Positions 1 through 20,903 are shown, counted from the stretch's first letter. The stretch: DNA of 64,000 nt from Certhia americana (GCA_018697195.1 CM031870.1:4279223-4343222); one strand, 5' to 3'. Numbers and translations are program-made. The notes: a model not told the origin generated them from the letters alone.

Positions 1-999
1 GCAGAAATGACATAACATGAACCAATCCACGCTGTCCTTGACAATGCAAGCAGGAGAGAAAAAAAAAAATAAAACAAAGCCCAACAATTTTCTGCCTCTG
101 TTCCAAACAGGTTGCGCAGCAAATCAAGACCTGGCATAAATAAGAGCGGGGAACCTTTAACGGGCCTCAAAGCCCTGTCCATCAGATCCCGCAGGAGCGG
201 ACGGTGTCCTGACGGCGAGAGTCACCGTTGGCCCCACTTGCGGCAAGCGCTCTCGCTGCCATCCCCCGGTCCGCAGCCCTACAGAGTTACTCCCGGGTCC
301 GAGCAATGCGCCCAGCGCGCTGCCATTGGCGGCCGCAGCGTCCATCAGCCCAGGAAGTGACTGCCGAGGAAGGCTCGCGGAAGGGATTTTCCGCAGCAGC
401 CCGCGGACCCACCTGACGTAGCGGGGGGAACAAAGCTTCGACGCGCGCTCCTCCATCCTTTAGAAACCCCACCAGGTAAACTCATGGCTTCTAAAACCCC
501 GGGCGCACGCAACTGTCAACGGGGCTCTGGGCTGCGTCCGCCACAGCTTTACAAAACTGAAAGTGCAAGAAAAGGCGTGCGCTTTTCAGGGAACGCTGGC
601 TCTCACTGCTCCCTCCACCTTGCGCTTCCCAGCTCCGCTTTTTAGCACGCTGTGCAAATTATGGTCGGCCAGGTTCAGCGAAATGTTGCCTTTCCCTTTT
701 TCTGTAACAACTTTGCCAAAGGGGGCTTGTTCCTAATTGAGACCTCATGTCCTGCTTTCAGCCGAGTCTGGTAAATAAAATTCTCCGGAGTAACCCCGCG
801 GGAGTGAGCGGGCTCTCGCCCGGGAAGAGAGAGGAGGAATGAAACAGACCCCTGATACCCTGTTAAGTTTGGAGATCTCATTCCCTTCGCTCCGGCCTGG
901 ATGTTTCCCCACCTCATGCCGCTTGCTTCACGGGGAGGTTGAAGAGGTTCCCCCCACCACCACCTTCACTTCTGATCACTCCCAAACCGTCCCGCACCC
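1..999. other. GC-rich flank of the CpG island, no gene recognised
   Basis: A short A-rich tract lies at about 58-77. From 120 to 620 the base composition is GC-rich and includes an inverted CCAAT box near 323 and a CRE-like TGACGTA near 412. A plus-strand donor-like CAG/GTAAAC occurs near 474-480, but no matching exon could be defined. It could be 5' UTR or intron of the same left-hand gene as the CpG island. Confidence 0.3.
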
Positions 1000-2350
1000 C
1001 CCCAGACATCCCCGCGTCGTGCCCGCTCCCCTAAGTCACCGTCCCCTTCCTCCCCCTGCCAGTCCCTGTCTGGACCGCCCGGCACACCCCGTTCCAGGCG
1101 CCCCATGCACACGCATCCCTCCCTCCGAACAAGGCCCGGACCGCCCGACCACACACCGCGCACCCTCTCTGAACCCGACATACACTGTGCTCCTCAGAGA
1201 TAACCCCCACCGGACCGCAGCCCCTGACCCCCAAGCCCTCCGACTGGCAGCGACTGCGCCCGGCCTGGCTTTCCCGTTCGGCTGCTCCTGCCCTATACCC
1301 GGGGCGGACGCGGATCACGAAGCCCGCCACCAAGCCCGCTGTCGCACGCTTGCCGCCCCGCTCGCCCCGGCTCCTCCGTACTACAAAATCTGCTATTTTT
1401 TAGTCGCGGAGCGCGCGGGTCCACAGGTTTCCTCACATATTTTAAGAGCCGTCAAGCAGAGGCGGCAGCGCGCTCATCCTCCGAAGAGAAGAAAAATAAC
1501 AACACTAGACCGGAAAAGCATCACCCGGCAAACACCCTGGGGACCCCCCAGCCCCATGACCCCGAGGGTGCGGCTAGCCCCGCCCACGGGGGGTTTAGCG
1601 TCCGGCTCCGGCCACCGGTGCGAGTTGACAGGGAGATGTGCGGCGGGCCGTCGCGCCCCCTCCCCGTCGGGGACTCGGGGGCCGCTCGGCGGGTTCGGGG
1701 CGGGCCTGTCCGAGCCCCCTCCCGCTCCCCCACTGTGGAGCCGCCTCCCGCCCGCCCCTCACCCCCCCCGCCGGCCCGTGCTCGCCCGCCCCCGGCCCGG
1801 GCTAGTCGGCGGCACCACGTGCCCGGCGCGGTGGTGACCATCAAGCACTTTTACCTCCGCCCCCCGCCCGCCCCGCCCGACCCGACCCGCCCGGACCGGC
1901 GGGCCCCGGCCGTACCCGTCCGAGCCTCCCCGTCCCCTGCGCTCGAGCGGCAAGCGCGGCCACCCCCCATTCCGCTCCGACCCACCCCGCCGCCCCCGCC
2001 CCTCGCGCCGCTCCCGGGCGGCTCCTTCACCTGCGGCCGGCGAGCGCCCCGTGGCGGGGTCGGGCTGCGGGGCGGCGGGGCGCGGGGCGGCGCGGAGTGC
2101 GCTGCGCGGCTCCCTCCTCCCTCCCTGCCAGCGAGTCCCGCGGACAACAACAAGCGCGGGGCCGCCGCCTCCCCCCCGCCGCGCCGCCGACCAACCAGCG
2201 CCCCCGCCGCTTCCGGCATGGCGCGTCACCGCGCGCGTCACCGCCCGGCCCGCCCCGCCCGCCGCGTCACCCACCGGGACCGCCCGCGCGGTTCATTCAT
2301 GGGGAAGGGCGCGGGACGGGCGGGGCGCCCCTGCCGGCACGTAGTCGCCC
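1000..2350. promoter_or_regulatory. CpG island, probable promoter of a gene off the left edge (minus strand)
   Basis: The stretch is extremely GC- and CpG-rich, with G-runs, a CACGTG E-box near 1817 and TGAC/GTCA-type half sites near 2223-2275. No open frame in it resembles a known protein; the long frames are proline/arginine-rich products of base composition. On the minus strand plausible splice donors occur near 2034 (GCAG then GTGAAG) and near 1855 (GGAG then GTAAAA), as expected if a non-coding first exon is transcribed leftwards. In human, the gene divergent from INTS1 is MAFK, so this is inferred to be the MAFK 5' region. The CpG island is seen directly; the gene assignment is inference from synteny only. 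Confidence 0.55.
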
Positions 2351-2357
2351 CCCTTCG

Positions 2358-2492
2358 CCTTCATCCCCATCCTTATTCTCATCCTGATCCTCATCCCTCC
2401 TTCATCTCCGTCTTCCTCCCCATCCTCACCCTGATCCTGATTCCTCTTTTACGTCCCCTTCATCCCCATCCTCATCCCTGTCTCTTCTACAC
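2358..2492. repeat. Degenerate pyrimidine-rich tandem repeat
   Basis: About 135 bases of almost pure C/T/A on the plus strand are built from degenerate copies of an ATCCTCATCCC-like unit (TCATCCCCATCC, TCATCCTGATCC, TCATCCCTCC and so on). It borders the CpG island. A strand asymmetry of this kind can form triplex or unusual DNA; function unknown. Confidence 0.6.
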
Positions 2493-2621
2493 CACGCCCC
2501 GTGCCCCCACCCCGCTGCGGGGCTCGCCCCTCTCCGGCAGCTCCCTACCACCCGGATCAGCCCCGATGGAGGGGCGCGGCGTGGCCGGGGGTTTTGCACG
2601 CTCACACACGGGTGCGTTTTA

Positions 2622-3370
2622 GAGAATCATGGAATGGTTGGTTAGGGAGGGACCTTAAAGCTCATCGCGGTTTCAACACCCCTGCGATGGGCAGGGACAC
2701 CGTGCGCTAGATGAGGTTGTTCCGAACCCTATCTAAACTGGCCTTGAACACCTCCAGGGATGTGGCATCCACAACTTCTCTGTGCAGCCTGTGCCGGTGC
2801 CTCATCACCTTCATGGAAAAGATCTCTTTCTGACATCTTATCTAAACCTGCTCTTTGTCAGTTTAAAACCATTGCCCCTAGTCCTGTCACCACATGCCCT
2901 GGTCAAAAGTCCCTCTAGCTTTCTTGCAGACTCCCATCAGTTAGGGAAAGATGGCAAAAAGATCTCCCTGAAGCCTTCTCTAGTCCAGGCTGAGCAATTC
3001 CTATCCTCTCTTCCTTTCCTCATAGGAGAGATGCTCCATCCCTCTAATCAATTTGGTGGCTTCCACTGGACTCACTCCAACAGCTCCATATCCTTCCTGT
3101 GCTGAGGACCCCAGAGCACTGCAGGTGGGTTTTGAGCAGAGCAGAGGGATAGAATCACTTCCCTTGACCTGCTAGCCACTCTGCTTTTGGTGCAGCCCAG
3201 GACACGATTTGCTTTCTAGGCTACCAAGTGCTCTATTGGCTCAAATCCAGCTTCTCATCCACCAGCACCCCCAAGTCCTTGGAAAGGCTGCTCTTGATCC
3301 CTTCATCCCCTAGCCTGGATTGATACCAGGAGTTACCCTGACCCAGGTGCAGGTTGGCCTTGTTGCAGGG
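2622..3370 (-). mobile_element. CR1 LINE, 3' part, minus orientation
   Basis: The plus strand reads as the reverse complement of a chicken-repeat-1 (CR1) retrotransposon 3' end. It starts with the typical AGAATCATGGAATGG motif, followed by the degenerate body that includes the familiar AGGGACCTTAAAG and CCTCCAGGGATG segments. On the minus strand the region up to about 3478 still shows a decayed end of the CR1 ORF2 protein (a HLGQGN...LGVLVDEKLD segment). The 5' part is missing, the usual truncation for this family, and the reading frame is not functional. Confidence 0.9.
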
Positions 3371-5100
3371 AAAATAATGGTGTGGAAATGTGTCCTGGGC
3401 ATCCCAATGCTCTTGGGAGGGCTTACTTGTTCTCTGGGCTCCTTGGGGTAGCCACTGACCAGCCTTGTCCTCCTCCACTAGCTGTGGACCAGTCTTTGCC
3501 TAGCATTGCCTGTCCTGCACTCCCCTGAGCATTGTAGCAGGGCCAAATCCAGCAGGGCTGGATTCTCTACCCAGTCTTTGTACTTTCCTCATGCAGTTGC
3601 GAGAGCTTCTAAACACAGCACCCTGACCCCAGTGGTGTGAGCAGCATTTCGGACCTTGGGGGCATCCAACAATGATGATAACACATCAAAAAATGTAATA
3701 ACACAGGCAGTTGACTAAACCAAACTTCCTCATCTCAACTGAGCTAGTTTTGATTTCTTTGCGTCCATAACAGTGTTGGAAAGTCTGTGTTAGCCTCATG
3801 CAATTTGTGGCCAAATATTGGAGCAGCTCTAGGGGCCATAACTGAGACTGTGAGTAAGATCCCATCTTTCCCTGCTCCCTTTGAACAACACGAGCTGCAA
3901 AACACAGGGAGCCTCATATCTAACAAAGCCCCATGGATCTGGGCAGCCAGAGCAAGGTTTAGGTGAATGCACCTCCCTGAGGTTAAGAAATCCCTATTTA
4001 TCATTGGAACTGAGCTAATGAAGTTGGCTACAAGCTCCTGGGTGGTGGCATGAAGCTGCTGCCAGTGTAGCTGCAACAGCTTTGGCCTTCACCTCTCCCA
4101 GATTTGCAGACAATGGTTGAAATCCTGCACTAGGTGCTGGGACTAGGTGCTGAGATTTTAGCCATCACTGTGGTGGCCACTGATGTCTCTGGGGTTTGTC
4201 TCCAGATCTCCTTTCCATCCAGGAAGGTTCTAGTGGTTCAGAGAGCCAAGACAAGCAAGGAGAGAGATGCTGGTTGCGGGAGCCTTTGGGGGCCACTGAC
4301 ATCCCCAACACAGCCATCTCCACCTCTGCTCTCCCTGGGTGGTGATAACCAAAAGTGGCCAGAGCCATCCTAAATCATCCAGGGTTTATCCCTGAGACAT
4401 CCATGAGATGGTGGTCCTCAAGGGCAGGAGGGATGGGCTGGCTGCACCCTGCATGGGTTTCACCCTCTGTGGTGACAGCCCCACACATGGGGCTCAGCAG
4501 GATTGAGGTATTTCCCCCTGTTTTTGCAACAGCATGGGTTTTGACAGATTACTTATGGCAGGAGGGGAGCAGCCGTGTCGCCTGAAATTCTGTTTCTGGA
4601 TGAATTGCCCTGCTCACAACAGGTTACTTTTCATTTTCTTTCCCTGGGGAAAGTGCCTCTGCTCCAAAGGTCTGTTTTCATTCACTGTTGAACTTTAGAC
4701 TTCGGTGGCCTTCAATAGTAAACATAGAGCAGCTATTCACTCCCTTGGAAAGTGGGAAAGCCTGTGCAGTACACACACTTGTTAAGCAAATGAAGAGGAA
4801 TGCATGGGAGACAACCTCTGGTGAAGACTTGGATGGAAAAAGGGCGGTGTTCTGAGATGTGAGGGGTTTTGTGAGTCTGGCCCACCTGCTGTGTGTTCAA
4901 AACACGCCCAGGAATACGATTCCCTGAAGCCACTGAGCAGGGATAAAGTGCTCTCACCCTACACGGGGGCACAGAGGCGCTCGTTCTCTGGGTTTTAACA
5001 CCCTGCGTGCATCGCCTGGGAAAAAAAAAAAAAAAAAAACAACTAAAAACCGCTGATCTCCCATACTCTCCACTCTCAAACAGCACCGAGCGTAGACACA
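3371..5100. other. Intergenic, no gene seen
   Basis: This stretch lies between the CR1 copy and the CpG-rich first exon of the glucosidase-like gene. Only short, unconvincing open frames occur on either strand. It includes the decayed CR1-coding tail up to about 3480, a small duplication (ACTAGGTGCTG twice near 4130-4155), and a poly-A tract at about 5021-5039 on the plus strand. Confidence 0.6.
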
Positions 5101-5335
5101 AATATTAAAAATAAAATTAAAAAAGCACTGAAGGCGGAGGAGCGAGCGGAGGAGGGGCGTGTGGGGATGCGCTGCTACTAGAGAGGCGCGGTAGGAGCCG
5201 GTCGAGCGGCTCGTCGGGTGTTTACGGCGGAGCCGGCGGAGCTGCAGCACCGGGAGCGCTGCCCGCTGCCTGCCCTCTGCCCGCTGCCCTCTGCCCGCTG
5301 CCCGCAGCCACAATGTCAAGAGGAGACACGTGTAT
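5100..5335 (+). promoter_or_regulatory. CpG-rich promoter and first exon of the alpha-glucosidase-like gene
   Basis: A second, smaller CpG-rich block begins just after an AT-rich TATA-like stretch (5100-5128). Its 5' UTR contains a short CCGCTGCCCTCTG tandem repeat. At 5313 there is an ATG with A at -3. It opens a 23-base coding segment (MSRGDTC plus two bases) that ends at a good splice donor, GTAAGC at 5336. Splicing to the acceptor at 6459 (or 6465) stays in frame with the downstream ATG at 6469. The protein may therefore start here with 9-11 extra residues. Promoter inferred; transcription start not determinable by eye. Confidence 0.5.
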
Positions 5336-5783
5336 GTAAGCGCCGGCACGGCCGGAGCGGGGCCCGCAGGCGGGCAGGGGCTCTCGGGGCGCACCGCTGG
5401 CCGTGCCCGCCCGGGGACACCCCGGCTGTGTGTGTGTCCCCTCCTCCTCCCCGCAGTGCCATCGCTGCGGGCCGGCCGGGCACAATCTCTGGGTGCGTGT
5501 GCTGGTGGCCTGCCGAGGTCCCCGGGGTTGGCGCAGCCACCCGGAGCGTGGGGAAGCGGCGGGAGGTTGCATAAGGCGGAGGCGCTGCCGCTCGGGGGGG
5601 GGATTTGCGGCCAGGCCCCGGTGGGTGGCCCCAGCTGGGAGAGCGCTGCTGGGAATAAACCTGTTTGGTGGGGATGGAGCCGTTTTCTGAGCCTTTGCAG
5701 GGAGCAGGGTTTGAGTGAGAGCGAGGAGAAGGAGATAAGAAAGTTGTGTCTCTTTTTTAAGATGCTGAGATTGCTCCCTGCAA

Positions 5784-5844
5784 ACTTAACAGGAGCATGG
5801 GGGTCTCTGCTTACTTAACAGGAACATCGGGGTCTCCTTTGCTT
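5784..5844. repeat. Short tandem duplication in intron 1
   Basis: Two imperfect copies of about 29-32 bases, each starting ACTTAACAGGA and ending near TTGCTTAG or TCTGCTT, lie back to back in the first intron of the glucosidase-like gene. Confidence 0.65.
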
Positions 5845-6468
5845 AGAGTCTGGGGCGACTCTTTGAGAGGTTTTCAGAATCAGCTTTTATCAGTGGAAAG
5901 CTAGGACTAATGGCATGCTCCTAGCCATCCCTTGTCCAGCCCTCCTCGGGTCTAAAACCTCTGAGTCAGGGCTTTGGACGATGATGACAGAGGATGCTCC
6001 AAGAGAATGCTTGGAACAGAGAATGCTCCAGACCTTGGAGCTGCAGCTCTCAGCATCACAGCTCTGTTCCCACAGGAAGAGCAAGCTCGGTTTTGCTTGC
6101 ACCTTCCAGAAACACTGCAGTCCATTAATTCAGACCTGGGAAAAACTCCTTGAGGGGCCACTCTGCCACCTCCCAAAAGCAAATGGTGCTTTGTCCCTTG
6201 GGATTGGTGACAGTCAGGTGTCAGTGTCTCCCCACACTTAGCAGGGTCAGGACCACCTGACCTTGGCGAAGCCTTCCTTTGCCGAGTTTACCAGGAGCAT
6301 CTTGGCTGAAGGTGCAGATGTGATGCTGCAGGGTGCTAAGGTGGGCAGGCTCTGCCCAAACCACAGGCATCAGGAGAGGGGGAAGCTGTCCTTGAGGCCT
6401 GGGCAAGCTCTCCCCCTCTGTCTCCTTCACACCTGTCACCATTTCCCCTTCCATCCAGCACCAGGACA

Positions 6469-15503
<9,035 letters not shown>

Positions 15504-15738
15504 GTGGGGGGCCATGGGGCCACCCTCACCTCGCCAGGACACCCACCCAGGAGATGCTCAATGCCCCAGCCCCTGAAGCTGGGATGCTGCCATGGAGGGG
15601 GCACTGGGGACTGTCACCTGCTGCTGCTTGTCCCCCCATCATAGCTGGGGACAGGGGATGTGGGATGGGGGCTTGGCTGCTGGGTGCCCCCTGCATGGTC
15701 CTGGGGGGGGTGGTGTGGGTACCGGCAGTGCCCACTGC

Positions 15739-15744
15739 AATAAA
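15739..15744 (+). terminator. Polyadenylation signal AATAAA of the glucosidase-like gene
   Basis: A canonical AATAAA lies 236 bases after the stop codon, followed within 30 bases by G/T-rich sequence. The resulting 3' UTR is about 260 bases. Confidence 0.8.
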
Positions 15745-15830
15745 GCATGTGGAGAGCTTGACCTGGGAGCATGATATGGGGACAGAAGGGATGGCATGGG
15801 AGAGAGGGGGTGGCAGCCAGTTGCTGTGGG

Positions 15831-15845
15831 CCCCCCCCCCCCCCC
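15831..15845. repeat. Poly-C run
   Basis: Fifteen consecutive C residues lie just after the presumed 3' end of the glucosidase-like gene. Confidence 0.9.
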
Positions 15846-15879
15846 AGTTTTAGTCCTTGACCTCGGTTCTTCTGACTCC

Positions 15880-16039
15880 ATCACCCTGATTTTAGCTGCT
15901 CAGTTTTAGCCCCAATCTGACATCTCCACATTCCAGCCCTCCAATTTCAGCCACTACTTTCAGCTCCCCAATTTCAGCCCCTGACTCCAGCCTCCAATCC
16001 CACCTCCTTGGTTCCCCTCTTTGATCCCAGATCTCCCAA
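15880..16039. repeat. Degenerate repeat around TTTCAGCCCC
   Basis: Several loose copies of an (A)TTTTAGCC / AATTTCAGCCCC motif occur between the glucosidase-like 3' end and the CR1 copy upstream of INTS1. Copies are irregular in spacing. Confidence 0.4.
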
Positions 16040-16277
16040 TCACAGAATCACTTAGGCTGGAAGACACCCCCAAGATCAAGTCCAGCCTCGGACTAATCAC
16101 TTTTTCAAATACACCACGGCACTGAGTGCCACGTCCCGTCATTTCTTGACCACCTCCAGGGACAGTGACTCTGGGCAGCCATTCCAATATGTAATCCCGC
16201 TTTCCCTGAGGAAATTCCTCCTGATATCCGACATAACTATGTCCTCTTGTCCTGCTGCTAGTTGCCTGGGAGAAGAG
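16040..16277 (-). mobile_element. CR1 LINE 3' fragment, minus orientation, in the INTS1 upstream region
   Basis: The segment begins TCACAGAATCACTTAGGCTGG and continues with the CR1-typical GCACTGAGTGCCACGTC, CACCTCCAGGGACAGTGACT, GGAAATTCCTCCTGATATCC and GTCCTCTTGTCCTGCTGCTAG segments, ending near TGCCTGGGAGAAGAG. It fills much of the roughly 830 bases between the upstream gene's poly-A signal and the INTS1 start codon. Confidence 0.88.
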
Positions 16278-16319
16278 ACGGATCAAACATCAAAGAACAT
16301 CCTTTCTTAATAAAATGTT

Positions 16320-17040
16320 TCCATATTCCACATCTTGCAGCAAACCCAGCGCCGCTCGGGCTCCCGCGGCTGTCCCCGAGCCCCCCGGGGGTGCAGTTCC
16401 TCCTCCCGCCCGCCGGACGGCGCTGCCCGGCGGGGCTGTGCCGCTGTGGCGGCGGTTCCGCTTCCGTGTGGCCGCGGCTGTCGGTCGCTCCCGGCTGTCG
16501 CTCCCCGCTGTCTGTCTGTCCCTCCCGGCTGTCGCTCGGTCCGTCCCTGGACCGGTGCTCGGCGGTGCCATGAACCGGCCGAAGGCGGCGGCCGTGCGGC
16601 GGCCCAGCGCCGTGCCCAAGCCCTCCGGTGAGTCCCGCGGGGCCGGGCGGGCGGGGAGCCGCGGGCTCTGTCGCTCGCTGTCGCTCACTGTCGCTCGCTG
16701 TCGCTCACTGTCGCTGTGTCTCCCCTCGCAGCGCACCCGCCGCCCGGAGACTTCATCGCGCTGGGCTCCAAGGGGCAGAGCGGCGAGGGCAAGGCCGCCG
16801 TCACGCTGCTGAAGCCGGCGCCGCCCGGGCTGCCCTCGGAACGCAAGCGGGACGCGGCCGCAGCCTTGGCGGGCCCGGCGGGGCTGCCCGGCCTGACCAA
16901 GCGCCCCAAGCTCTCCTCCACGCCGCCCCTCAGCGCCCTGGGACGCCTGGCAGAGGCGGCCGTGGCGGAGAAAAGAGCCATTTCACCCTCCATCAAGGAG
17001 CCGTCTGTCATCCCCATCGAAGGTGAGGCCTCGCTGCGCT
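16320..17040 (+). promoter_or_regulatory. INTS1: CpG island, INTS1 promoter and first exons
   Basis: A CpG-rich block starts shortly after the CR1 fragment and covers the INTS1 5' UTR, exon 1, a 104-base intron 1 and exon 2. The leader carries repeated CGGCTGTCGCTC-like motifs (16480-16560). No TATA box is evident, as expected for a housekeeping gene. Start-site position cannot be fixed by eye. Confidence 0.75.
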
Positions 17041-20000
17041 CCTGCCTTCACACGGAAGCCTCGGGGAAACTTCTCCTTTCCTCAGGAGCCTCATCCCAGG
17101 AGTCTTTCTTGAAGCCTACACAGTAATTATGTGCTGTCCTCGAGGGTTTCCTTCCCTGGATGTGGGGGCTGAAGACCAAGGTTTTCTCTTCTGTTGGCAT
17201 TGGGTTGTGTTCATTGTGCTGACAGCTGTTTAGTAGCTGTATGTGAAATGCTCCCTTGAGGGGATCTCAGAGTCTGGATTGTGGTATTTTATTCACATAC
17301 TTCCTTAGCAAACTCTGGGTCTGGATGTTGCCTTTTGAATTGTCTTTACATTTCTGATGTTGGATACATTTGCAGAGGAGTGTGCTAGCATGGAAAACCA
17401 ATGAAGTTGTGAAACAGAACTTTTAATGACAATTGAGTAGTGAAAAGCTATTGCTGGGGTTAACAGTGAGCTGGTCTGTGCTTTGCTGTTCCTTGTGACC
17501 TGCAGCACCTCAGGGTGGTTATTTGGCATGAGGGTAAGTGCTGATGCCTGTATGTTGGTGGTTGCAGTTGTCCCCACGGTGCTGCTGGATGAGATTGAGG
17601 CAGCAGAGGCAGAAGGCAATGATGACCGTATTGAGGGCGTGCTGTGTGGAGCTGTGAAGCAGCTGAAGATGAACAGAGCCAAACCTGACACCACTCTGTA
17701 CCTGAGCCTTATGTACCTGGCAAAAATCAAGCCCAACATATTTGCCACTGAAGGGGTTATTGAGGTGAGGAATCACGAAGGTACTGATGGGTCATTCCTG
17801 CCAAACTGTGAGCAGAGTTGTTGAGACTTTCTCTCAGGCCAGAGTGTGATCTGCATGGCTTTGTAAATACCAGAGATCATGGCAAGCTGCTGAAATTTGT
17901 ATTTCTCTTTCTGCAGCTTCTCTGCATGCTTTCTCAATAGATGACTTGTTTATTATTTTACTTTTTGTGGGTGTTATTCCAGGCACTATGCAGCCTACTC
18001 CGAAGAGATGCCTCCATTAATTTCAAAGCCAAAGGGAATAGTCTTGTGTCTGTCTTGGCATGCAACCTTCTCATGGCAGCTTATGAAGAGGATGAGAACT
18101 GGCCAGAGATCTTTGTCAAGGTTGGTGAGCTGAGGGGGGCTTCTGCTGGACTGCAGTGGTGGGCAGACTGGGTTGGGAAATGTGGATGTGTTGGAGTAGG
18201 AGAGCAGCATAAGATTTATTCCAGCTGTAGGGAAGAGGATGGCCAGTGTCCTCTTGTCCACTGTGGGAATGCAGCTGGAGGAGGCAGAAATTTGAGTCTG
18301 GGCCCATCCTTTTAAAGAAGAATCTCCATGGGTTTCTGGAATGTAGCCTCCATTGCCTTTTGTTGCTTTATCTCCACTCTCTTCTGAGATGTCTTTGAGA
18401 GTCTGTACTGATGTAAGTGTTGCAGAGACTCCTTGCTTTCTATTTGGTGTGTAGGGATTAAAACAACCCATTAACTTAAAAAGGCTGAGCTGAGCAGCTT
18501 CTATATTTTGATGGTAGAAGTTGTTGTAAAGTCTTTTTTGAGAAGGTGCCCAGTAGAACTTGGGATGTAGTGGTGTGTATTTTCGCTCTTGTATGATCAT
18601 TTGCTCTGGTTTTCATCCCTGCACTGGTTATGCTAGTTTCCTACACTGTAAATTGGAAATCCATAAAAACTCACCAATACTCCTTTAATTAACCCCATGA
18701 GAATGGATTGTGCTCCCTGCTGCAGGTGTACATTGAGGACTCCCTAGGGGAGCGCATCTGGGTGGACAGCCCTCACTGCAAGACGTTTGTGGATAACATC
18801 CAGACAGCTTTTAACACAAAGATGCCTCCTAAGACCATGCTCTTGCACGGAGAAGTTGGACGTAGTGGAGGGGACCTTAGTGCTGGTAAGAAGATGTTTG
18901 GGAACCAGGAATAAAGGTTTAGGGAGAGGATGGAGCCTGCACTGCTTACTGATTTCTGAGAATAGTATGGTACTGCATGGAGTCACATAGGCCAGGCTCT
19001 GAGTTCCAGACATTGCTTTTCTTCTTTATTGGGCTCTTTCATGTCCAGGGGATGTTTGAGGGTAGTGAAAAGTGGGCCTATGTGGGATGCAGTGTGAGAG
19101 GCTGTAGACTTACTGAAAGGGATCCCTGAAGGAAGCTGTACAAACCAGAGCACAATGATTGATCTGTAGAAAGAGTTGTCTTATGAAGTGTGCTGTGTCC
19201 AGTGATTGATGTGTAGGGAGAGGAGTTGTTTCATGGAGTGTGCTGTGTCCTGGTCTCTCTTAGGGAGTAGCCCACACCCTTCCATGACAGAGGAGGAGGA
19301 CAGCCAGAGTGAGCTGCTGATTGCAGAGGAGAAAATGAGCCCGGAGCAGGCGGGCCAGCTCATGCCCAGGTACAGTGCCTCCTCCTCTCCTAACACAGCT
19401 GTGTGTCAGATGGTTCTTGGTTTACAAGTCCTACCACAAACAAGAAAGAGTGCTGCTCTCTGGATTGGCTTTTGTGGAAATGAGTAAAGTTCAATTTTTG
19501 TGGCCCAGGTATGAAGACCTTGCAGAGAGTGTGGAGGAATATGTCCTAGACATGCTTCGGGACCAGCTGAACCGGCGCCAGCCCATGGACAATGTCTCCA
19601 GGAACCTCCTCCGGCTGCTGACTGCAACCTGTGGCTACAAAGAGGTGCGTCAGATGGCTGTGCAGAGGCTGGAGATGTGGCTGCAGAATCCAAAGGTAAG
19701 GAGAGGAGCTGTTGAAGCACAACCCTGGTCTGGAATCCAACCAGGAGGGCTGCATACTGTATGCCAGTTACATTTCTGATCTGTGATGGTGAGTGGCTGG
19801 AGTCTTTCTGCTCTTTCTTTGCAGTTGACCAAGCCAGCTCAGGACTTGCTGATGTCAGTCTGTATGAACTGTAACACCCACAGCTCAGAGGACATGGAAG
19901 TTATTTCTAACCTGATCAAAATTCGTCTCAAGCCAAAAGTCCTTCTCAACCACTACATGCTGTGTGTCAGGTGAGTGACTGGGTCTGTGACAAGAAGAGA

Positions 20001-20903
20001 CATCTCACTGTGGGAGACATGCCCAGAGACTTGACAGTCTTAGTGTCTCTGAACAGTTTTAAATACAGGTTTGGAGCATGGAGTGTCTTGTGTTCATTTA
20101 AATGGATTTCATTGTCCTAGAAATCTTTCAGGAGTCGTTTGATACTGTTCTTTGATATGTGCTGTTACTTTTCACTTTTGTGTGCTAAATACTTCAAGGA
20201 GAAATGAAAAGAATGTGTCCAGCTGTAATGAAATGCCAGTTCAGGTATCCCTGGTCTTCCCTTGCAGAGAGCTGCTGAATGCACACAGGGATAACCTGGG
20301 CACCACCATTAAGTTTGTGATTTTCAATGAACTATCAAATGCAAGAAATCCCAACAACATGCAGATCCTGTATACTGTGCTTCAGCACAGCTCAGAGCAA
20401 GCTCCAAAGGTAGGTGCAATGTCTTGGATGACTGATGGTATCCCCACCTGACAGATTTAGTTGTTTTGAGGCTCAGATGAATCTTTTCACAGACAGCTGT
20501 CTGAGCTGTTTCCTAGTATTTTGGAATAGTAGGAATAAACATAAATGGGCATTTTCTAACTCCCATATTCTGGGTGATAATACAGTTTTATGGGAGAAAT
20601 ATTGTTTACAGCTCCCTGGGGGTCTGAAGGACAGGATACGTCCAGCATGGTTTCCTTGTGTCTCTTCATGTTGTGGATGCAGACCCATTACAGTGCACTG
20701 AACGTTTTCTCTCTGTCTGGCCCCAGTACCTGGCAATGGTGTTCCAGGACCTGTTGACCACCAAGGATGATTACCTGCGAGCTTCACGGGCTCTGCTGAG
20801 AGAGATCATCAAACAGACAAAACATGAGATCAACTTCCAGGCCTTCTGTCTGGGTCTCATGCAGGAACGGAAGGAGGCCCTGTATGCAGAGATGGAATTC
20901 AAG
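16570..20903 (+). CDS. INTS1: INTS1 exons 1-10 (residues 1-534)
   Basis: Exons: 16570-16627, 16732-17022, 17568-17764, 17983-18120, 18726-18885, 19264-19369, 19509-19695, 19825-19970, 20268-20409 and 20727-20903. Exon 2 encodes a Pro/Lys-rich, probably disordered leader; exons 3-10 begin the helical body (VLLDEIEAAEAEGNDDRIEG, RRDASINFKAKGNSLVS, DEDNWPEIF-type, AQDLLMSVCMNC, SARNPNNMQ-type). Exon 4 ends at a weaker donor, GTTGGT. Phases and family continuity support every junction. Confidence 0.93.

Noticed and set aside
1..2600. A MAFK coding exon in the window
   Set aside because: No bZIP-family peptide could be found on the minus strand; only a promoter/first-exon role is suggested.
839..2622. 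Overlapping long open frames (up to about 334 codons) on both strands in the first CpG island
   Set aside because: They are Pro/Arg/Ala-rich, overlap each other on both strands, show no domain and are explained by GC-rich, stop-poor sequence.
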